Shown here in pieces: positions 52,639 to 62,523 of a DNA stretch of 64,000 bases. The stretch spans positions 1 to 64,000 of the forward strand of contig JAGXRG010000071.1 of NCBI GenBank assembly GCA_018335935.1, read 5' to 3'. The position numbers and the translations under genes are program-made. Each line of letters begins with the position of its first letter. The first letter of the stretch is position 1. The stretch is from Chitinophagaceae bacterium (GTDB taxonomy: Bacteria; Bacteroidota; Bacteroidia; Chitinophagales; Chitinophagaceae). Under the pieces are notes generated by a model, which did no database searches, had not been told where the DNA came from, and worked only from the letters and a program-made list of their open reading frames with translations.

Positions 52639-53289
52639 TTAATTGATAATTACGTCAGGTGCAACTGTTAGTTTTCCGAGGGTTTTTGATTGAATTTCTT
52701 CAATGCTTACCCCTGGAGCTGTTTCTCTTAATAGAAATCCATCTTCTGTAATATCTAAAACTGCGAGTTCAGTTACAACTTTTTTTACACAATTTACACC
52801 TGTTAATGGTAAACTACATTTGGGCAATAGTTTACTTTCTCCTTTTGGATTGGTATGCATCATAGCTACAATAATATTTTTAGCACTTGCTACTAAATCC
52901 ATAGCACCACCCATTCCTTTAACCATTTTTCCGGGAATTTTCCAATTGGCTATATCTCCATTTTCACTCACTTCCATTGCACCTAAAACTGTTAAATCTA
53001 TTTTTCCTGCACGTATCATTCCAAAACTTTCTGCACTATCAAAAATAGCAGCACCTTTTATTAAGGTTACTGTTTCTTTACCTGCATTAATTAAATCGGC
53101 ATCAATATTTTCTGGAGTTGGATAAGGACCCATTCCTAATATTCCATTCTCACTTTGCAGAATCACTGTTATATCATTAGGAATATAGTTGGCTACTAAT
53201 GTTGGGATACCAATCCCTAAATTAACATACATGCCATCTTTAAGTTCTTTTGCAATTCGTTGTGCTATTCCAAATTTATCTAAAGCCAT
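52639..53289 (-). CDS. scoB: Succinyl-CoA:acetoacetate CoA-transferase, subunit B
   Basis: A 216-residue CoA-transferase beta subunit: '[19 protein letters not shown]', the catalytic glutamate in '[13 protein letters not shown]' (SENG motif), and '[18 protein letters not shown]'. It transfers CoA from succinyl-CoA to acetoacetate for ketone-body use. The alpha subunit gene lies 20 nt upstream. Confidence 0.95.
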   Translation of the reverse strand: MALDKFGIAQRIAKELKDGMYVNLGIGIPTLVANYIPNDITVILQSENGILGMGPYPTPENIDADLINAGKETVTLIKGAAIFDSAESFGMIRAGKIDLTVLGAMEVSENGDIANWKIPGKMVKGMGGAMDLVASAKNIIVAMMHTNPKGESKLLPKCSLPLTGVNCVKKVVTELAVLDITEDGFLLRETAPGVSIEEIQSKTLGKLTVAPDVIIN

Positions 53290-53309
53290 AATAATTTGTT
53301 TGTGAATGA

Positions 53310-54002
53310 TTAAAGTTGAGTAGTTCTTCTTTCTATTCTTTTTTCATAATTTTTTCCTTCGAAAATTCTGTGTATATAAACTCCTGCAACATGAATTTCA
53401 TCTGGATCTAATTCACCTGGATGAACCAGATGTTCAACTTCTGCAATAGTTATTGTACCAGCCTTAGCCATTGAAGTGGAAAAATTTCGAGTTGTTTTTC
53501 TAAAAACTAAATTGCCCATTGTATCTCCCTTCCATGCTTTTACTAGAGCAAAATCTGCATGTAATGCATGTTCCATTAAATGCATTTTACCATTAAATTC
53601 TCTTACTTCTTTTCCTAATGCAATTTCTGTTCCATAACCAGCTGGTGTATAAAAAGCAGGAATTCCCATGCCAGCCATTTGTATTCTTGTGGCTAATGTT
53701 CCTTGAGGAATGAGGTCTACTTCTAACTCGCCATTTAACAACTGACGTTCAAACTCTGCATTCTCACCTACGTAACTACTCATCATTTTTTTAATCTGGC
53801 GAGTTTTCAATAATAATCCTAATCCAAAATCATCAACTCCTGCATTATTAGAAATACAAGTGAGATTTTTTATTCCTTTTCTTACCAAAGCTGCTATTAA
53901 ATTTTCTGGTATACCATTAAGGCCAAAACCGCCAACCATAATTGTATTACCATCTGCCATATCATGAATGGCTTCATCGGCATTTAAAAATATTTTATTC
54001 AT
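53310..54002 (-). CDS. scoA: Succinyl-CoA:acetoacetate CoA-transferase, subunit A
   Basis: A 230-residue CoA-transferase alpha subunit: '[20 protein letters not shown]', '[19 protein letters not shown]', '[19 protein letters not shown]', '[16 protein letters not shown]'. Forms the heterodimer/tetramer with the product of the gene that follows. It starts 3 nt after the DUF4296 gene. Confidence 0.95.
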   Translation of the reverse strand: MNKIFLNADEAIHDMADGNTIMVGGFGLNGIPENLIAALVRKGIKNLTCISNNAGVDDFGLGLLLKTRQIKKMMSSYVGENAEFERQLLNGELEVDLIPQGTLATRIQMAGMGIPAFYTPAGYGTEIALGKEVREFNGKMHLMEHALHADFALVKAWKGDTMGNLVFRKTTRNFSTSMAKAGTITIAEVEHLVHPGELDPDEIHVAGVYIHRIFEGKNYEKRIERRTTQL

Positions 54003-54005
54003 AAA

Positions 54006-54344
54006 TTATAAACTTGAAATGGCTTTCTCTCTTTTTTTGATGCCATAATTTGAAATTGAGTCTAATAAAATTTTCATTTCATTAGGATGCTCTTGATAAT
54101 ATTTATAACTAAAATCAAAATCTTTTTGTGTGATTTGATGTAATGAAAATATCTTTTGGTAAAAGATTGGACGATTACTTTTAATGCTATAAGTACTATC
54201 TTTTTTTACATAAAGTTTCATTAATTCTTCACTATTAGTCATCTCCCATAAAACAACTTTAACAGTATCAAAAGGTAGTTGCTTTGGTTTATTTGTACAA
54301 GCACAAAAACTCATTACCACTAAAATACGAACAATTAATTTCAT
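54006..54344 (-). CDS. DUF4296 lipoprotein
   Basis: A 112-residue lipoprotein (lipobox 'SFCACTNKP') with the DUF4296 helical domain: 'VKVVLWEMTNSEEL' and 'YQKIFSLHQITQKDFDFSYKYY', 'HPNEMKILLDSI'. This Bacteroidota family has no known role. Overlaps the PorD gene by 4 nt (ATGA). Confidence 0.88.
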   Translation of the reverse strand: MKLIVRILVVMSFCACTNKPKQLPFDTVKVVLWEMTNSEELMKLYVKKDSTYSIKSNRPIFYQKIFSLHQITQKDFDFSYKYYQEHPNEMKILLDSISNYGIKKREKAISSL

Positions 54345-55258
54345 TGTAATCCTTCATTATATTTTCCTGCATTTGCAGGATCTAGATTTGATAGTAATTC
54401 TATTGCACTCGATTTTTCAGTGGATGTTCCTCTTTTAAAAATATTAATCATTTCTTGCATTTTATTTTGCATAAAAAATTGCACGAACATACTATTGGGG
54501 AACTCTTGATTAAATGTTTTTAATTGTTGTAAAGACTTTAAAAAGCTATTGATGGCTTGTTTTTCATCAGCAACCATATAATCGTACCCATTTCTATAAA
54601 AATCATAAACTACACTATGTAAAATATTATTTCGAGTATTAGATAAATTTTCACCCAACCAATATCTATTTCTTAGTCCATCAAAAACTCTCCAACCAGT
54701 TATATTTTTTCCTTCTGGTGCATTGTTTACAATATTCATTGCTTTTAGAAAATATTTTTCACCACCTTTTGGTGAAAAAGAATCGTAATGCAAACCTAAA
54801 ATCATATTAGCATAAAAAGCAAAAATTGCTGGCAAGTTCGAGATACTTGCGTCGCTACCTGCAACTCTATTTTCATTAAATTCTATAGGTTGGTATTCTA
54901 TATATTTAAAAGCAACATCAATATCTTGAAAATTAAACAATGCAGCCTGGTAAGTTGAGCTCATAACAGGCCTTGCAGATTGAATTAATAATTGTGCTTT
55001 ATATACATTCGGTTCTAATATATTTTCAATATTTAAAACAATATTACAATCTATTTTTTCATTGGCTTTATAAACATCATTAGTCCATTTTCTATTATTA
55101 AAAAAATTAGATAATTGGTTCTGAAGTGTGGTAAATATTCTTCTATCAATAGTAGTATTAACTCTGCTTGCATTTACAGTAATCTTAGCTTGAAACTCTT
55201 GTGCTTTTAGAGTTTGCAATAAAAAAAAACAGATAATTAAAATTTTAAACTTCTTCAT
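54341..55258 (-). CDS. porD: PorD-like T9SS accessory protein (DUF4835)
   Basis: A 305-residue exported protein: signal peptide about 1-19, then the DUF4835 pattern ('KITVNASRVNTTIDRRIF', 'NNRKWTNDVYKANEKIDCNI', 'YEYQPIEFNENR' region, 'YANMILGLHYDSFSPKGGEKYF', 'FDGLRNRYWLGENLSN'). I start at ATG 55258; the longer frame to 55288 adds 10 non-signal residues. This family contains PorD, required for T9SS-dependent secretion in characterised members. The start overlaps the coaBC end by 14 nt. Confidence 0.9.
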   Translation of the reverse strand: MKKFKILIICFFLLQTLKAQEFQAKITVNASRVNTTIDRRIFTTLQNQLSNFFNNRKWTNDVYKANEKIDCNIVLNIENILEPNVYKAQLLIQSARPVMSSTYQAALFNFQDIDVAFKYIEYQPIEFNENRVAGSDASISNLPAIFAFYANMILGLHYDSFSPKGGEKYFLKAMNIVNNAPEGKNITGWRVFDGLRNRYWLGENLSNTRNNILHSVVYDFYRNGYDYMVADEKQAINSFLKSLQQLKTFNQEFPNSMFVQFFMQNKMQEMINIFKRGTSTEKSSAIELLSNLDPANAGKYNEGLQ

Positions 55259-56447
55259 GTAGTTTATTTGAAATAATAAATTGTACAATATCTTGAGCTA
55301 GGGCCTTTTTAGTTTTTGGTCCAAATCTATGTGTTGCATTTGAACTTTCAATAATTGTAATTTCATTTTCATCTGATCCAAAAACAGGATTATTCTGATT
55401 AAATTTATTAAGAATTATTGCATCTAAATTTTTGTTTTTTAATTTTTCTTTAGCATTATCTAATTCGTTATTGGTTTCAAGTGCAAAACCAATAAGAGTT
55501 TGATGGGTTGCTTTTATTTTACCTAATTCAAATAATATATCTGTTGTTTTTTCTAAATCTAAACTCCAATTTGTATTGTTCTTTTTTATTTTATTTGAAG
55601 CAACTATAGAAGGCTTATAATCTGCAACGGCAGCACACATTATAATAATATCAGCCTGCTGTTGTTGTAACATCACTTGATGAAGCATTTCTTCACTTGA
55701 GGTAATATTAATTTTTTTTATGTTTTGGTGAATACTTAAATTAGTAGGACCAGAAATTAAAGTAACATCGGCACCACAATTATAAAATGATTCTGCTATT
55801 GCATAACCCATTTTACCAGAAGAGTAATTGCCAATATATCTAACAGGATCTATAGCTTCATAAGTTGGTCCAGCCGTAACTAACACTTTTTTATTACTTA
55901 GAAGTTTTGGAGTGTTGAAATCTTTTTCTAGAAATGAAATAATAAATTCAGGTTCTGCCATTCTTCCTTCACCAAAAAGTCCACTTGCTAACTCACCACT
56001 TTCAACAGGAATGATAGTGTTTCCAAAAGATTGAATACGATTTAAATTATTTTTAGTTGATGGATGATGCCACATGTCTTCATCCATTGCAGGAGCAACT
56101 ATAACTGGACAAGTAGCAGATAAATAAACAGCCATTAACAAATTATCGCAAATACCATTTGCCATTTTAGCTAAAGAATTGCAGCTCAAAGGAGCTAAAA
56201 GCATTACGTCTGCCCACCTGCCTAATGCTACATGATTTGCCCATGAATCATTATTGGTTAACTCACAAAGCACATCATTTTTTGATAAAGTAGATAAAAC
56301 TAAAGGAGAAACAAAATCTTTTGCTGCAGGAGTCATCACTACTTTAACTTCTGCTCCAGCTTTAATTAAGAGTCGAATAATTAAAATAGATTTATAAGCT
56401 GCTATGCTTCCACTAATACCAATTAATATTTTTTTTCCTGTTAACAT
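55245..56447 (-). CDS. coaBC: Bifunctional phosphopantothenoylcysteine decarboxylase/synthetase
   Basis: A 400-residue fusion. The CoaC half (about 1-180) has 'KKILIGISGSIAAYKS' and 'PAMDEDMWHHPSTKNN' with the active-site His/Asn region; the CoaB half (about 185-400) has 'KVLVTAGPTYEAIDPVRYIGN' and 'CAAVADYKP'. It makes phosphopantetheine precursors for CoA. I use ATG 56447; the frame begins at TTG 56456. It is followed by porD and preceded by rpoZ. Confidence 0.96.
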   Translation of the reverse strand: MLTGKKILIGISGSIAAYKSILIIRLLIKAGAEVKVVMTPAAKDFVSPLVLSTLSKNDVLCELTNNDSWANHVALGRWADVMLLAPLSCNSLAKMANGICDNLLMAVYLSATCPVIVAPAMDEDMWHHPSTKNNLNRIQSFGNTIIPVESGELASGLFGEGRMAEPEFIISFLEKDFNTPKLLSNKKVLVTAGPTYEAIDPVRYIGNYSSGKMGYAIAESFYNCGADVTLISGPTNLSIHQNIKKINITSSEEMLHQVMLQQQQADIIIMCAAVADYKPSIVASNKIKKNNTNWSLDLEKTTDILFELGKIKATHQTLIGFALETNNELDNAKEKLKNKNLDAIILNKFNQNNPVFGSDENEITIIESSNATHRFGPKTKKALAQDIVQFIISNKLHEEV

Positions 56448-56456
56448 ATATACCAA

Positions 56457-56486
56457 TAAAAAACGACAGTAAAAATACTGCCGTTT
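56457..56486 (-). terminator. Terminator after rpoZ
   Basis: Stem AAACGRCAGTA/TACTGYCGTTT at 56461-56471 and 56476-56486 with a 4-nt loop; read as minus-strand RNA the one imperfect pair is G-U and a T run follows, so it ends rpoZ transcription before coaBC. Confidence 0.78.
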
Positions 56487-56507
56487 CCTTAATAATCTTT
56501 GTTAATA

Positions 56508-56852
56508 TTAACGGAACAAATCGTTATCATTGTTCTTTCTGTAATAAATTTTTCCTTCTATAAACTCATGAGTTGCCATTATGGCCGGGTTTGGCATTTT
56601 TTCATAAGCACGAGATATTTCAATTTGCTCTTTATTTTCATGAATTTCTTCTAAACTATCAGTATGGCTAGCAAACTCTTCTAATTTATTATGTAATTCT
56701 TCTTTTAAAGTAACATTAATTTGATTGGCTCTTTTACCTACTATTGAAATAGATTCATATAAATTACCAGTTACTGCTTTTAAATCAATCAAATTTTGTG
56801 TTTCCACTACACTTGGTGTATTGGCATTAATTTGTCTGCGTAATTTGCTCAT
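56508..56852 (-). CDS. rpoZ: RNA polymerase omega subunit
   Basis: A 114-residue protein with the RPB6/omega pattern of Bacteroidota ('NLYESISIVGKRANQIN', 'NPAIMATHEFIEGKIYY'). It stabilises the beta-prime subunit. Its first 26 nt overlap the bamD 3' end, so the two are translationally coupled. Confidence 0.92.
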   Translation of the reverse strand: MSKLRRQINANTPSVVETQNLIDLKAVTGNLYESISIVGKRANQINVTLKEELHNKLEEFASHTDSLEEIHENKEQIEISRAYEKMPNPAIMATHEFIEGKIYYRKNNDNDLFR

Positions 56853-57681
56853 TTTTTATATTTTTAATTGAGTTGTTTATTTGAGATTTAATTATTAAAA
56901 CTTCTTTATAGTGTTTACTATCAGCAAATCTTTCTATAAAATCAGTGCATTCGTTTTGAACTTTGCTATAACGCTCTTCTTGTTTATCTGCAAAACTCAT
57001 ATCAGCATACTTTACATATGATTTAATCATTAAGTATTTATATTCATCTGCTTTTTTGCTATCGATAAAATTTTCTAAAATATTTTCAAAAGCAATTGCT
57101 GCAGATTTATAAAACCCTAAATTGTAATACAATTCTGCTGCTTTAAATTCTTTTTCTTCTAACTTTTCTCTACATAAATCAATAATATCATTTGCTTCTT
57201 TAACTCTTATAGAAGTCGGATGCATATTAATAAAAGCTTGCATTAAAGACATGGCTTTTACAGTTGCAGTTTGATCTAAGTCTGTTTTTGGTGATTGTTT
57301 ATAATAGCTATAAGCTCTTAAATAGTTACAATCTTCTGCTCTTTTACTATTTGGAAAGGTTTCTACAAATGACTTATAAAAATTTTCAGCATTTAAATAA
57401 TCCTTTAAAAAATAGTAACAGTTGGCACTTTTAAAATACATGTCTTCATATCTATCAGAACCTTTGATGTAAGGAAATAGATCTTCGTATAATTGAATAG
57501 CTAAACTATATTTCTTATCAGCATAAAACTGTTCTGCAGCTTTATAACGCATTTCATTATCGGTGCTTTTAAATATTTTACTAAAACTTTTGCTTTTTTC
57601 TACCTTAATAGTAGATTTTTTCTTAAAGAAACAAGAATTTAAGCTAATACTTATAATGAATAATAAACAAAATACTCTCAT
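56827..57681 (-). CDS. bamD: Outer-membrane assembly lipoprotein BamD
   Basis: A 284-residue lipoprotein (signal 'LFIISISLNSCFFKKK', Cys about 17) with five TPR units: 'RYKAAEQFYADKKYSLAIQLYEDLF', 'KSANCYYFLKDYLNAENFY', 'LRAYSYYKQSP', 'YYNLGFYKSAAIAFENIL'. The 'AEQFYADKKYSLAIQLYEDLF' segment matches BamD's substrate-binding TPR1. It is part of the BAM complex that inserts outer-membrane proteins. I start at ATG 57681; the frame to 57708 has no signal. Confidence 0.95.
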   Translation of the reverse strand: MRVFCLLFIISISLNSCFFKKKSTIKVEKSKSFSKIFKSTDNEMRYKAAEQFYADKKYSLAIQLYEDLFPYIKGSDRYEDMYFKSANCYYFLKDYLNAENFYKSFVETFPNSKRAEDCNYLRAYSYYKQSPKTDLDQTATVKAMSLMQAFINMHPTSIRVKEANDIIDLCREKLEEKEFKAAELYYNLGFYKSAAIAFENILENFIDSKKADEYKYLMIKSYVKYADMSFADKQEERYSKVQNECTDFIERFADSKHYKEVLIIKSQINNSIKNIKNEQITQTN

Positions 57682-57757
57682 AAAGGGTTGCAAAGTTAAC
57701 AGATTCATAGCAAAGTAACGAACTCCATTTAATAAAGATTATTTAAATCGTTAATTT

Positions 57758-57794
57758 AAATATAAAAGCCTCACGTTGTGAGGCTTTTATATTT
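57758..57794 (-). terminator. Palindromic terminator after the OmpA-family porin gene
   Basis: Perfect 17-bp stem (57758-57774 with 57778-57794, core AAAAGCCTCAC/GTGAGGCTTTT), 3-nt loop, T-rich tails on both sides. It ends the OmpA-family gene before bamD. Confidence 0.92.
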
Positions 57795-57813
57795 ATTTAA
57801 AAACAAAATTCTA

Positions 57814-59364
57814 CTAATAGTTTTGTTTTCCTTTTAAATGTGGAGCTGGAGCAGGAACTGTATTTGGACCTGCTTCTGTAGTTCCTTGTAAATCTATTGT
57901 TTTTGAATCTCCACTTCCTGAATCATAAGCAAAGATGAAGCGATTTTCACTGATACCTTGTTTTTCAACTAAGTATTTGATAATTGCATCTACTCTGTCG
58001 TATGATTTTTGTTGAGATGATTTATTAGCTTCTGGATGACCTAAAACTTTTACTTTACAAGAAGGATTATCTTTCATTTGTGTGGCAACAGCATCTAATA
58101 AACGCATATTGTCTCTGCTTAAAGATGCACCTCCAGATTTGAATACAATACTAGGTAAATTATTCATAGAACAACTTCCAGCAATACCTGATTCTTTTAA
58201 TCCTTCAACTACTTTTTGTAATTCTGTAATTTTTTCTCTTGATTCTTTGCAACAAGCACTTTCAGGACAACTACCAACACCTTCTGTATTTACAGGGAAA
58301 CATTCTTGACGAGTTAATAACTCTTTATCTTTATAATCAGGAACACCATCACCATCACTATCTAACGCTCTACCTCTGCTATCAACAGCTACACCAGCAG
58401 GAGTGTTAGGTTCTAAATCAAATTGATCAGTAATGCCATCACCATCAGCATCATCTAATTTAACTTTTAAATTTTTCTTTAAATGATCTGGTTCGTTTAA
58501 TTCACTATATACATAGTTATTAGGGTTAATCCAATTTAATGGCTCAACTCTTTTATCTCTACTACCAACATTAAAGTTTAAACGAAGAGTGTAGGCATTA
58601 AGTCCATCGAATGTGTTACTTACAGAACTGTGAAAACCATCAAGGTAATCGTAGCTCGTAATAGAATTTTTATTTTCTAATCCAATATTAAAACGATCAC
58701 TTACTCTAAACGCAATACCAATACCTAAATTAATTACAGGAATAACAGCAGTTTTTCCATCATTAATAGTTGTTAAAGGGGCGTTAGTAACAGAAGGATC
58801 AAATTGAACATAAGTTCCATTTGTTGCTTTCTTTTCAACATTTGCACCAATAACACCAATACCACCTAAAACGTAAATATTTACTTTAGGATTTCCTTTA
58901 TAATTTCTGCTGGTGTTTAAAGAAGCAATTCCATCAATACCTAGGCCCATTGTAGTTGTTTTATATGGTCTAGCTACATTAGTTGCTGCTGGGTTTCCTG
59001 CACCATTAATGTTGTTTGCAGGTTCGTCACCATATATTTTTGCATATGATAAATAAGGTCTAAGTGAAAATACATGACCTAAAGATTTTCTTGCAGAAAG
59101 TGAAGCGGTTAACCCAACATTACTGTTGATATCACCCCCTATTCTAGCAATACCTAATCCAACGCCAATTTCCCACATATCTCTTGGTTTAGCAGGATAG
59201 ATATATGCATTTTTTGAGAATTCTGTAAATTGTGCACTGTTTTTAGTTGCAACTTTTGAGCTATCTTTCCATTGTTTAGTTACATCTGACATTTGTGCTA
59301 TAGACAAACTTGATATTAACGTAAAAACAGAAACTAATAATAAAGAGTAGTTTTTGTTTGACAT
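57814..59364 (-). CDS. OmpA-family porin with thrombospondin type-3 repeats
   Basis: A 516-residue protein: signal peptide about 1-23, an eight-strand type barrel (about 60-280, 'GVGLGIARIGGDINS', 'YTLRLNFNVGS'), calcium-binding TSP3-like repeats (about 300-350: 'DDADGDGITDQFDLEPNTP', 'DSDGDGVPDYKDK'), a Cys-rich linker ('GSCPESACCKES'), then an OmpA C-terminal domain (about 390-490). In the peptidoglycan-binding motif the usual GHTD is 'LGHPEANKSSQQKSYDRVDA', with Glu for Asp and only the Arg kept. Probably still an outer-membrane/peptidoglycan tether. Confidence 0.92.
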   Translation of the reverse strand: MSNKNYSLLLVSVFTLISSLSIAQMSDVTKQWKDSSKVATKNSAQFTEFSKNAYIYPAKPRDMWEIGVGLGIARIGGDINSNVGLTASLSARKSLGHVFSLRPYLSYAKIYGDEPANNINGAGNPAATNVARPYKTTTMGLGIDGIASLNTSRNYKGNPKVNIYVLGGIGVIGANVEKKATNGTYVQFDPSVTNAPLTTINDGKTAVIPVINLGIGIAFRVSDRFNIGLENKNSITSYDYLDGFHSSVSNTFDGLNAYTLRLNFNVGSRDKRVEPLNWINPNNYVYSELNEPDHLKKNLKVKLDDADGDGITDQFDLEPNTPAGVAVDSRGRALDSDGDGVPDYKDKELLTRQECFPVNTEGVGSCPESACCKESREKITELQKVVEGLKESGIAGSCSMNNLPSIVFKSGGASLSRDNMRLLDAVATQMKDNPSCKVKVLGHPEANKSSQQKSYDRVDAIIKYLVEKQGISENRFIFAYDSGSGDSKTIDLQGTTEAGPNTVPAPAPHLKGKQNY

Positions 59365-59520
59365 AGTTTATTTTTTAATTTTAAAATATTTCCCTAGTGA
59401 GTGTTCAAAGTTGGCTCTTTTTCACCGAAAAATCAAATAAATAAGCATTAATTTTTAATTAAAGTATTTTTTAACCCTTTGGTTTATGAGAGTTTATCTG
59501 AATTTGTTTTGTTATAAACG

Positions 59521-62439
59521 TTATAAAGTTCTTTTTATTTCTTCTTCTTCATAAGCAACAACATTATCTCCAACTTGAATGTCTGCAAAGTTTTTAATAG
59601 TTAAACCACACTCGTACCCATAAGCTACTTCTTTAACATCGTCTTTAAATCTTTTTAAGCTGGCTAATTCTGCATATGCTCCTTCTTGACGAGGGAAAAC
59701 TAAAATACCATCTCTATAAATTTTGATTTTATGATCTCGTTTAATTTTACCTTCAAGAACATAACTACCAGCAACCGTGGCTTTATCAAATTTAAATACT
59801 TCTCGTATTTCAACTGTTGCAACCTCTTTCTCTTCAACTTTAGGTTCTAACATACCTTCCATTGCAGATCTAATTTCTTCGATTGCTTTATAGATGATTG
59901 AATATTGCTTAATCTGCACTCCTTCAGTTTCAGCAAGTTTATTAGCTTGTGAAGATGGACGAACATTAAATCCAATTAAAATTGCATCTGAAGCAGTGGC
60001 TAATAAAACATCACTTTCTGAAATCTGACCAACAGCTTTATGTACAACTTTAATTGCAACTTCATCCGTTGAAAGTTTTTGTAAACTATCACTTAATGCT
60101 TCTACAGAACCATCCACATCACCTTTAATAATAATGTTTAACTCCTTAAAGTTACCTAATGCTAATCTTCTTCCAATTTCATCTAATGTGATATGTTTTC
60201 TAGCTCTTAATCCTTGTTCTCTTAAAATTTGTGAACGCTGAGTGGCTAATGATTTTGCTTGTGATTCATCTTCATAAACTTTAAATTTCTCACCAGCTTG
60301 AGGTGCTCCATTTAATCCAAGTATTACAACTGGAGTTGATGGTGGTGCTTCTTCTACTCGCTGATTTCTTTCATTAAACATGGCTTTTACACGACCATAA
60401 TATTGACCAGAAACTATTAAATCACCTTGTTTTAATGTCCCATTTTGAACAAGTATAGTAGCTACATATCCTCTTCCTTTATCTAATGAAGCTTCAATAA
60501 TTGTTCCTGTAGCTTCTCTTTTTGGATTAGCTTTTAATTCTAAAAGCTCTGCTTCTAATAAAACTTTATCTAAAAGTAAATCTACATTCAAGCCTTTTTT
60601 AGCAGATAGTTCTTGTGACTGAAATTTACCGCCCCATTCTTCAACTAACACATTCATTTGAGAAAGTTGTTCGTAAATTTTTTGAGGATTGGCACCATCT
60701 TTATCTATTTTATTGACAGCAAAAATCATTGGAACACTAGCTGCCTGAGCATGACTAATAGCTTCTTTTGTTTGAGGCATAACAGCATCATCTGCAGCAA
60801 CTACAATAATAGCTATATCTGTAACTTTTGCACCTCTAGCTCTCATAGCAGTAAATGCCTCGTGACCAGGTGTATCTAGAAATGTAATATTTTTTCCACT
60901 TGAAGGTAAAGTAACTTCGTAAGCACCAATGTGCTGTGTAATTCCACCAGCTTCTCCAGCAACTACATTAGCACTTCTTATATAATCTAATAAAGATGTT
61001 TTACCATGATCTACGTGACCCATAATAGTTACAATTGGTGGACGTGCAACTAAATCTTCTGGAGCATCTTCATCATCTTCTTCATCTTCATCTACATCTT
61101 CAAGGCTTGTAAATTCAACTTCAAAATCAAATTCGCTAGCCACTAATTCAATTACTTCTGCATCTAAACGTTGGTTAATAGAAACCATGATTCCAAGGTT
61201 CATACATTTTCCAATAACATCTGCAAAACCAACATCCATGAGGTTTGCAAGCTCACTAACAGTTACAAACTCTGTTACATGTAGTTTGTTATCTTCTACT
61301 TCATTACCTTGTGCTTCTGCTGCTTCTTTTCTTTTATCTCTTCTATTTTTTGCTTTTAGGCTTTTACCTCTTCCACTTGAACCTGCTAGTTTAGCTTGAG
61401 TTTCTTTAATCTTATCTTGAATTTCTTTTTTGTCTATCTCTTTATCATCTCTTCTAGATTCTATTTTAATTCCTGGTCTTCCTCTTCCTCCTTGTGCTCT
61501 TCCTCCTGGCCCAGATGGTCTGTTAAATCCACCTCTATTATCTCCTCCTGCTCCTCTATCATCTTTTCTAAAATCTACTCTTTGAATATTAGATGTTTTT
61601 TTATCAATAGGAATTCTTTTTCTCTTTCCCTTCTCTTCTTTAGCAGCAGGTTTTGGCCTGGTTTCTGTATTTTTTGGTAATTCTATTTTACCTAAAATTT
61701 TTGGTCCACTTAATTTTTGAACCTCAATATTTTGAACAGTTTTAATAGCATCATCTGGTGATTCAACTTTTTCTTCAACTTGTTTTGGTTGTTCAACTTC
61801 TTTAACTTTTTCTACAACTTGTTCAATTACTTCTGGTTTTATCTCTTCAACCTTTGTTTCAACTTTAGCTTCAATTTTTGTCTCTGTCTCTTTTTCTACT
61901 TTTGCTTTTTTAGCAGACTTTTTAGGTTTGGTTGATGAGTCAATGGTACTTAAATCGATTTTGGTAATTACTTTAGGACCATTAAGCTCTGGAGCTTCAA
62001 TTTTAACAACCTCTGAAACAGGCTCTTCTTTTTTAGACTCTGGGATTGATTCTATTTCTTTTTCTGGCTCAACTGAAACTTCTTTCCATTCAGTAGAAAC
62101 ATCTAGTTTTGGTAAGGCATCAAGATCAATATCTAAAGTTTCACTTTTAGTTTTTTGAGTTTCTTTTTTACCTATAGATAAATCTTCTTCATCACGTTTT
62201 CTTTTACCATCAATAATATTGGTGGTTTTTGGAATTTCAACCATATCGGCCTTATTCTTAATAGCTTTATCGCTACTAAATTCTGACTGAAGTGCTTGAT
62301 ACATATCCAATGAAAGTTTGGTAGTATCTTTTAACTCTTCTTTAAAGCCTTTACCTTCTAAAAAATCAATTATGGTATCTCTACCAACATTGAATTCTTT
62401 TGCAGCTGCTAATAACCTTGGTAATTTAATTTCTGACAT
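59521..62439 (-). CDS. infB: Translation initiation factor IF-2
   Basis: A 972-residue GTPase. It has an N-terminal IF2-N-like segment ('[18 protein letters not shown]'), a long acidic/lysine-rich linker typical of IF-2, a second IF2_N domain ('[21 protein letters not shown]'), the GTPase motifs ('[12 protein letters not shown]', '[10 protein letters not shown]', 'AVNKIDKDG') and C-terminal domains ending '[17 protein letters not shown]'. It positions initiator tRNA on the 30S subunit. It follows nusA by 85 nt, the usual rimP-nusA-infB order. Confidence 0.97.
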   Translation of the reverse strand: MSEIKLPRLLAAAKEFNVGRDTIIDFLEGKGFKEELKDTTKLSLDMYQALQSEFSSDKAIKNKADMVEIPKTTNIIDGKRKRDEEDLSIGKKETQKTKSETLDIDLDALPKLDVSTEWKEVSVEPEKEIESIPESKKEEPVSEVVKIEAPELNGPKVITKIDLSTIDSSTKPKKSAKKAKVEKETETKIEAKVETKVEEIKPEVIEQVVEKVKEVEQPKQVEEKVESPDDAIKTVQNIEVQKLSGPKILGKIELPKNTETRPKPAAKEEKGKRKRIPIDKKTSNIQRVDFRKDDRGAGGDNRGGFNRPSGPGGRAQGGRGRPGIKIESRRDDKEIDKKEIQDKIKETQAKLAGSSGRGKSLKAKNRRDKRKEAAEAQGNEVEDNKLHVTEFVTVSELANLMDVGFADVIGKCMNLGIMVSINQRLDAEVIELVASEFDFEVEFTSLEDVDEDEEDDEDAPEDLVARPPIVTIMGHVDHGKTSLLDYIRSANVVAGEAGGITQHIGAYEVTLPSSGKNITFLDTPGHEAFTAMRARGAKVTDIAIIVVAADDAVMPQTKEAISHAQAASVPMIFAVNKIDKDGANPQKIYEQLSQMNVLVEEWGGKFQSQELSAKKGLNVDLLLDKVLLEAELLELKANPKREATGTIIEASLDKGRGYVATILVQNGTLKQGDLIVSGQYYGRVKAMFNERNQRVEEAPPSTPVVILGLNGAPQAGEKFKVYEDESQAKSLATQRSQILREQGLRARKHITLDEIGRRLALGNFKELNIIIKGDVDGSVEALSDSLQKLSTDEVAIKVVHKAVGQISESDVLLATASDAILIGFNVRPSSQANKLAETEGVQIKQYSIIYKAIEEIRSAMEGMLEPKVEEKEVATVEIREVFKFDKATVAGSYVLEGKIKRDHKIKIYRDGILVFPRQEGAYAELASLKRFKDDVKEVAYGYECGLTIKNFADIQVGDNVVAYEEEEIKRTL

Positions 62440-62523
62440 TCAGTGTTTTTTTAAAGCTTACTACTTTACATGTAGTTTGCCTCCTCTTTTAAGTTAGTGG
62501 GTTACCCCAACAATATACAATTT

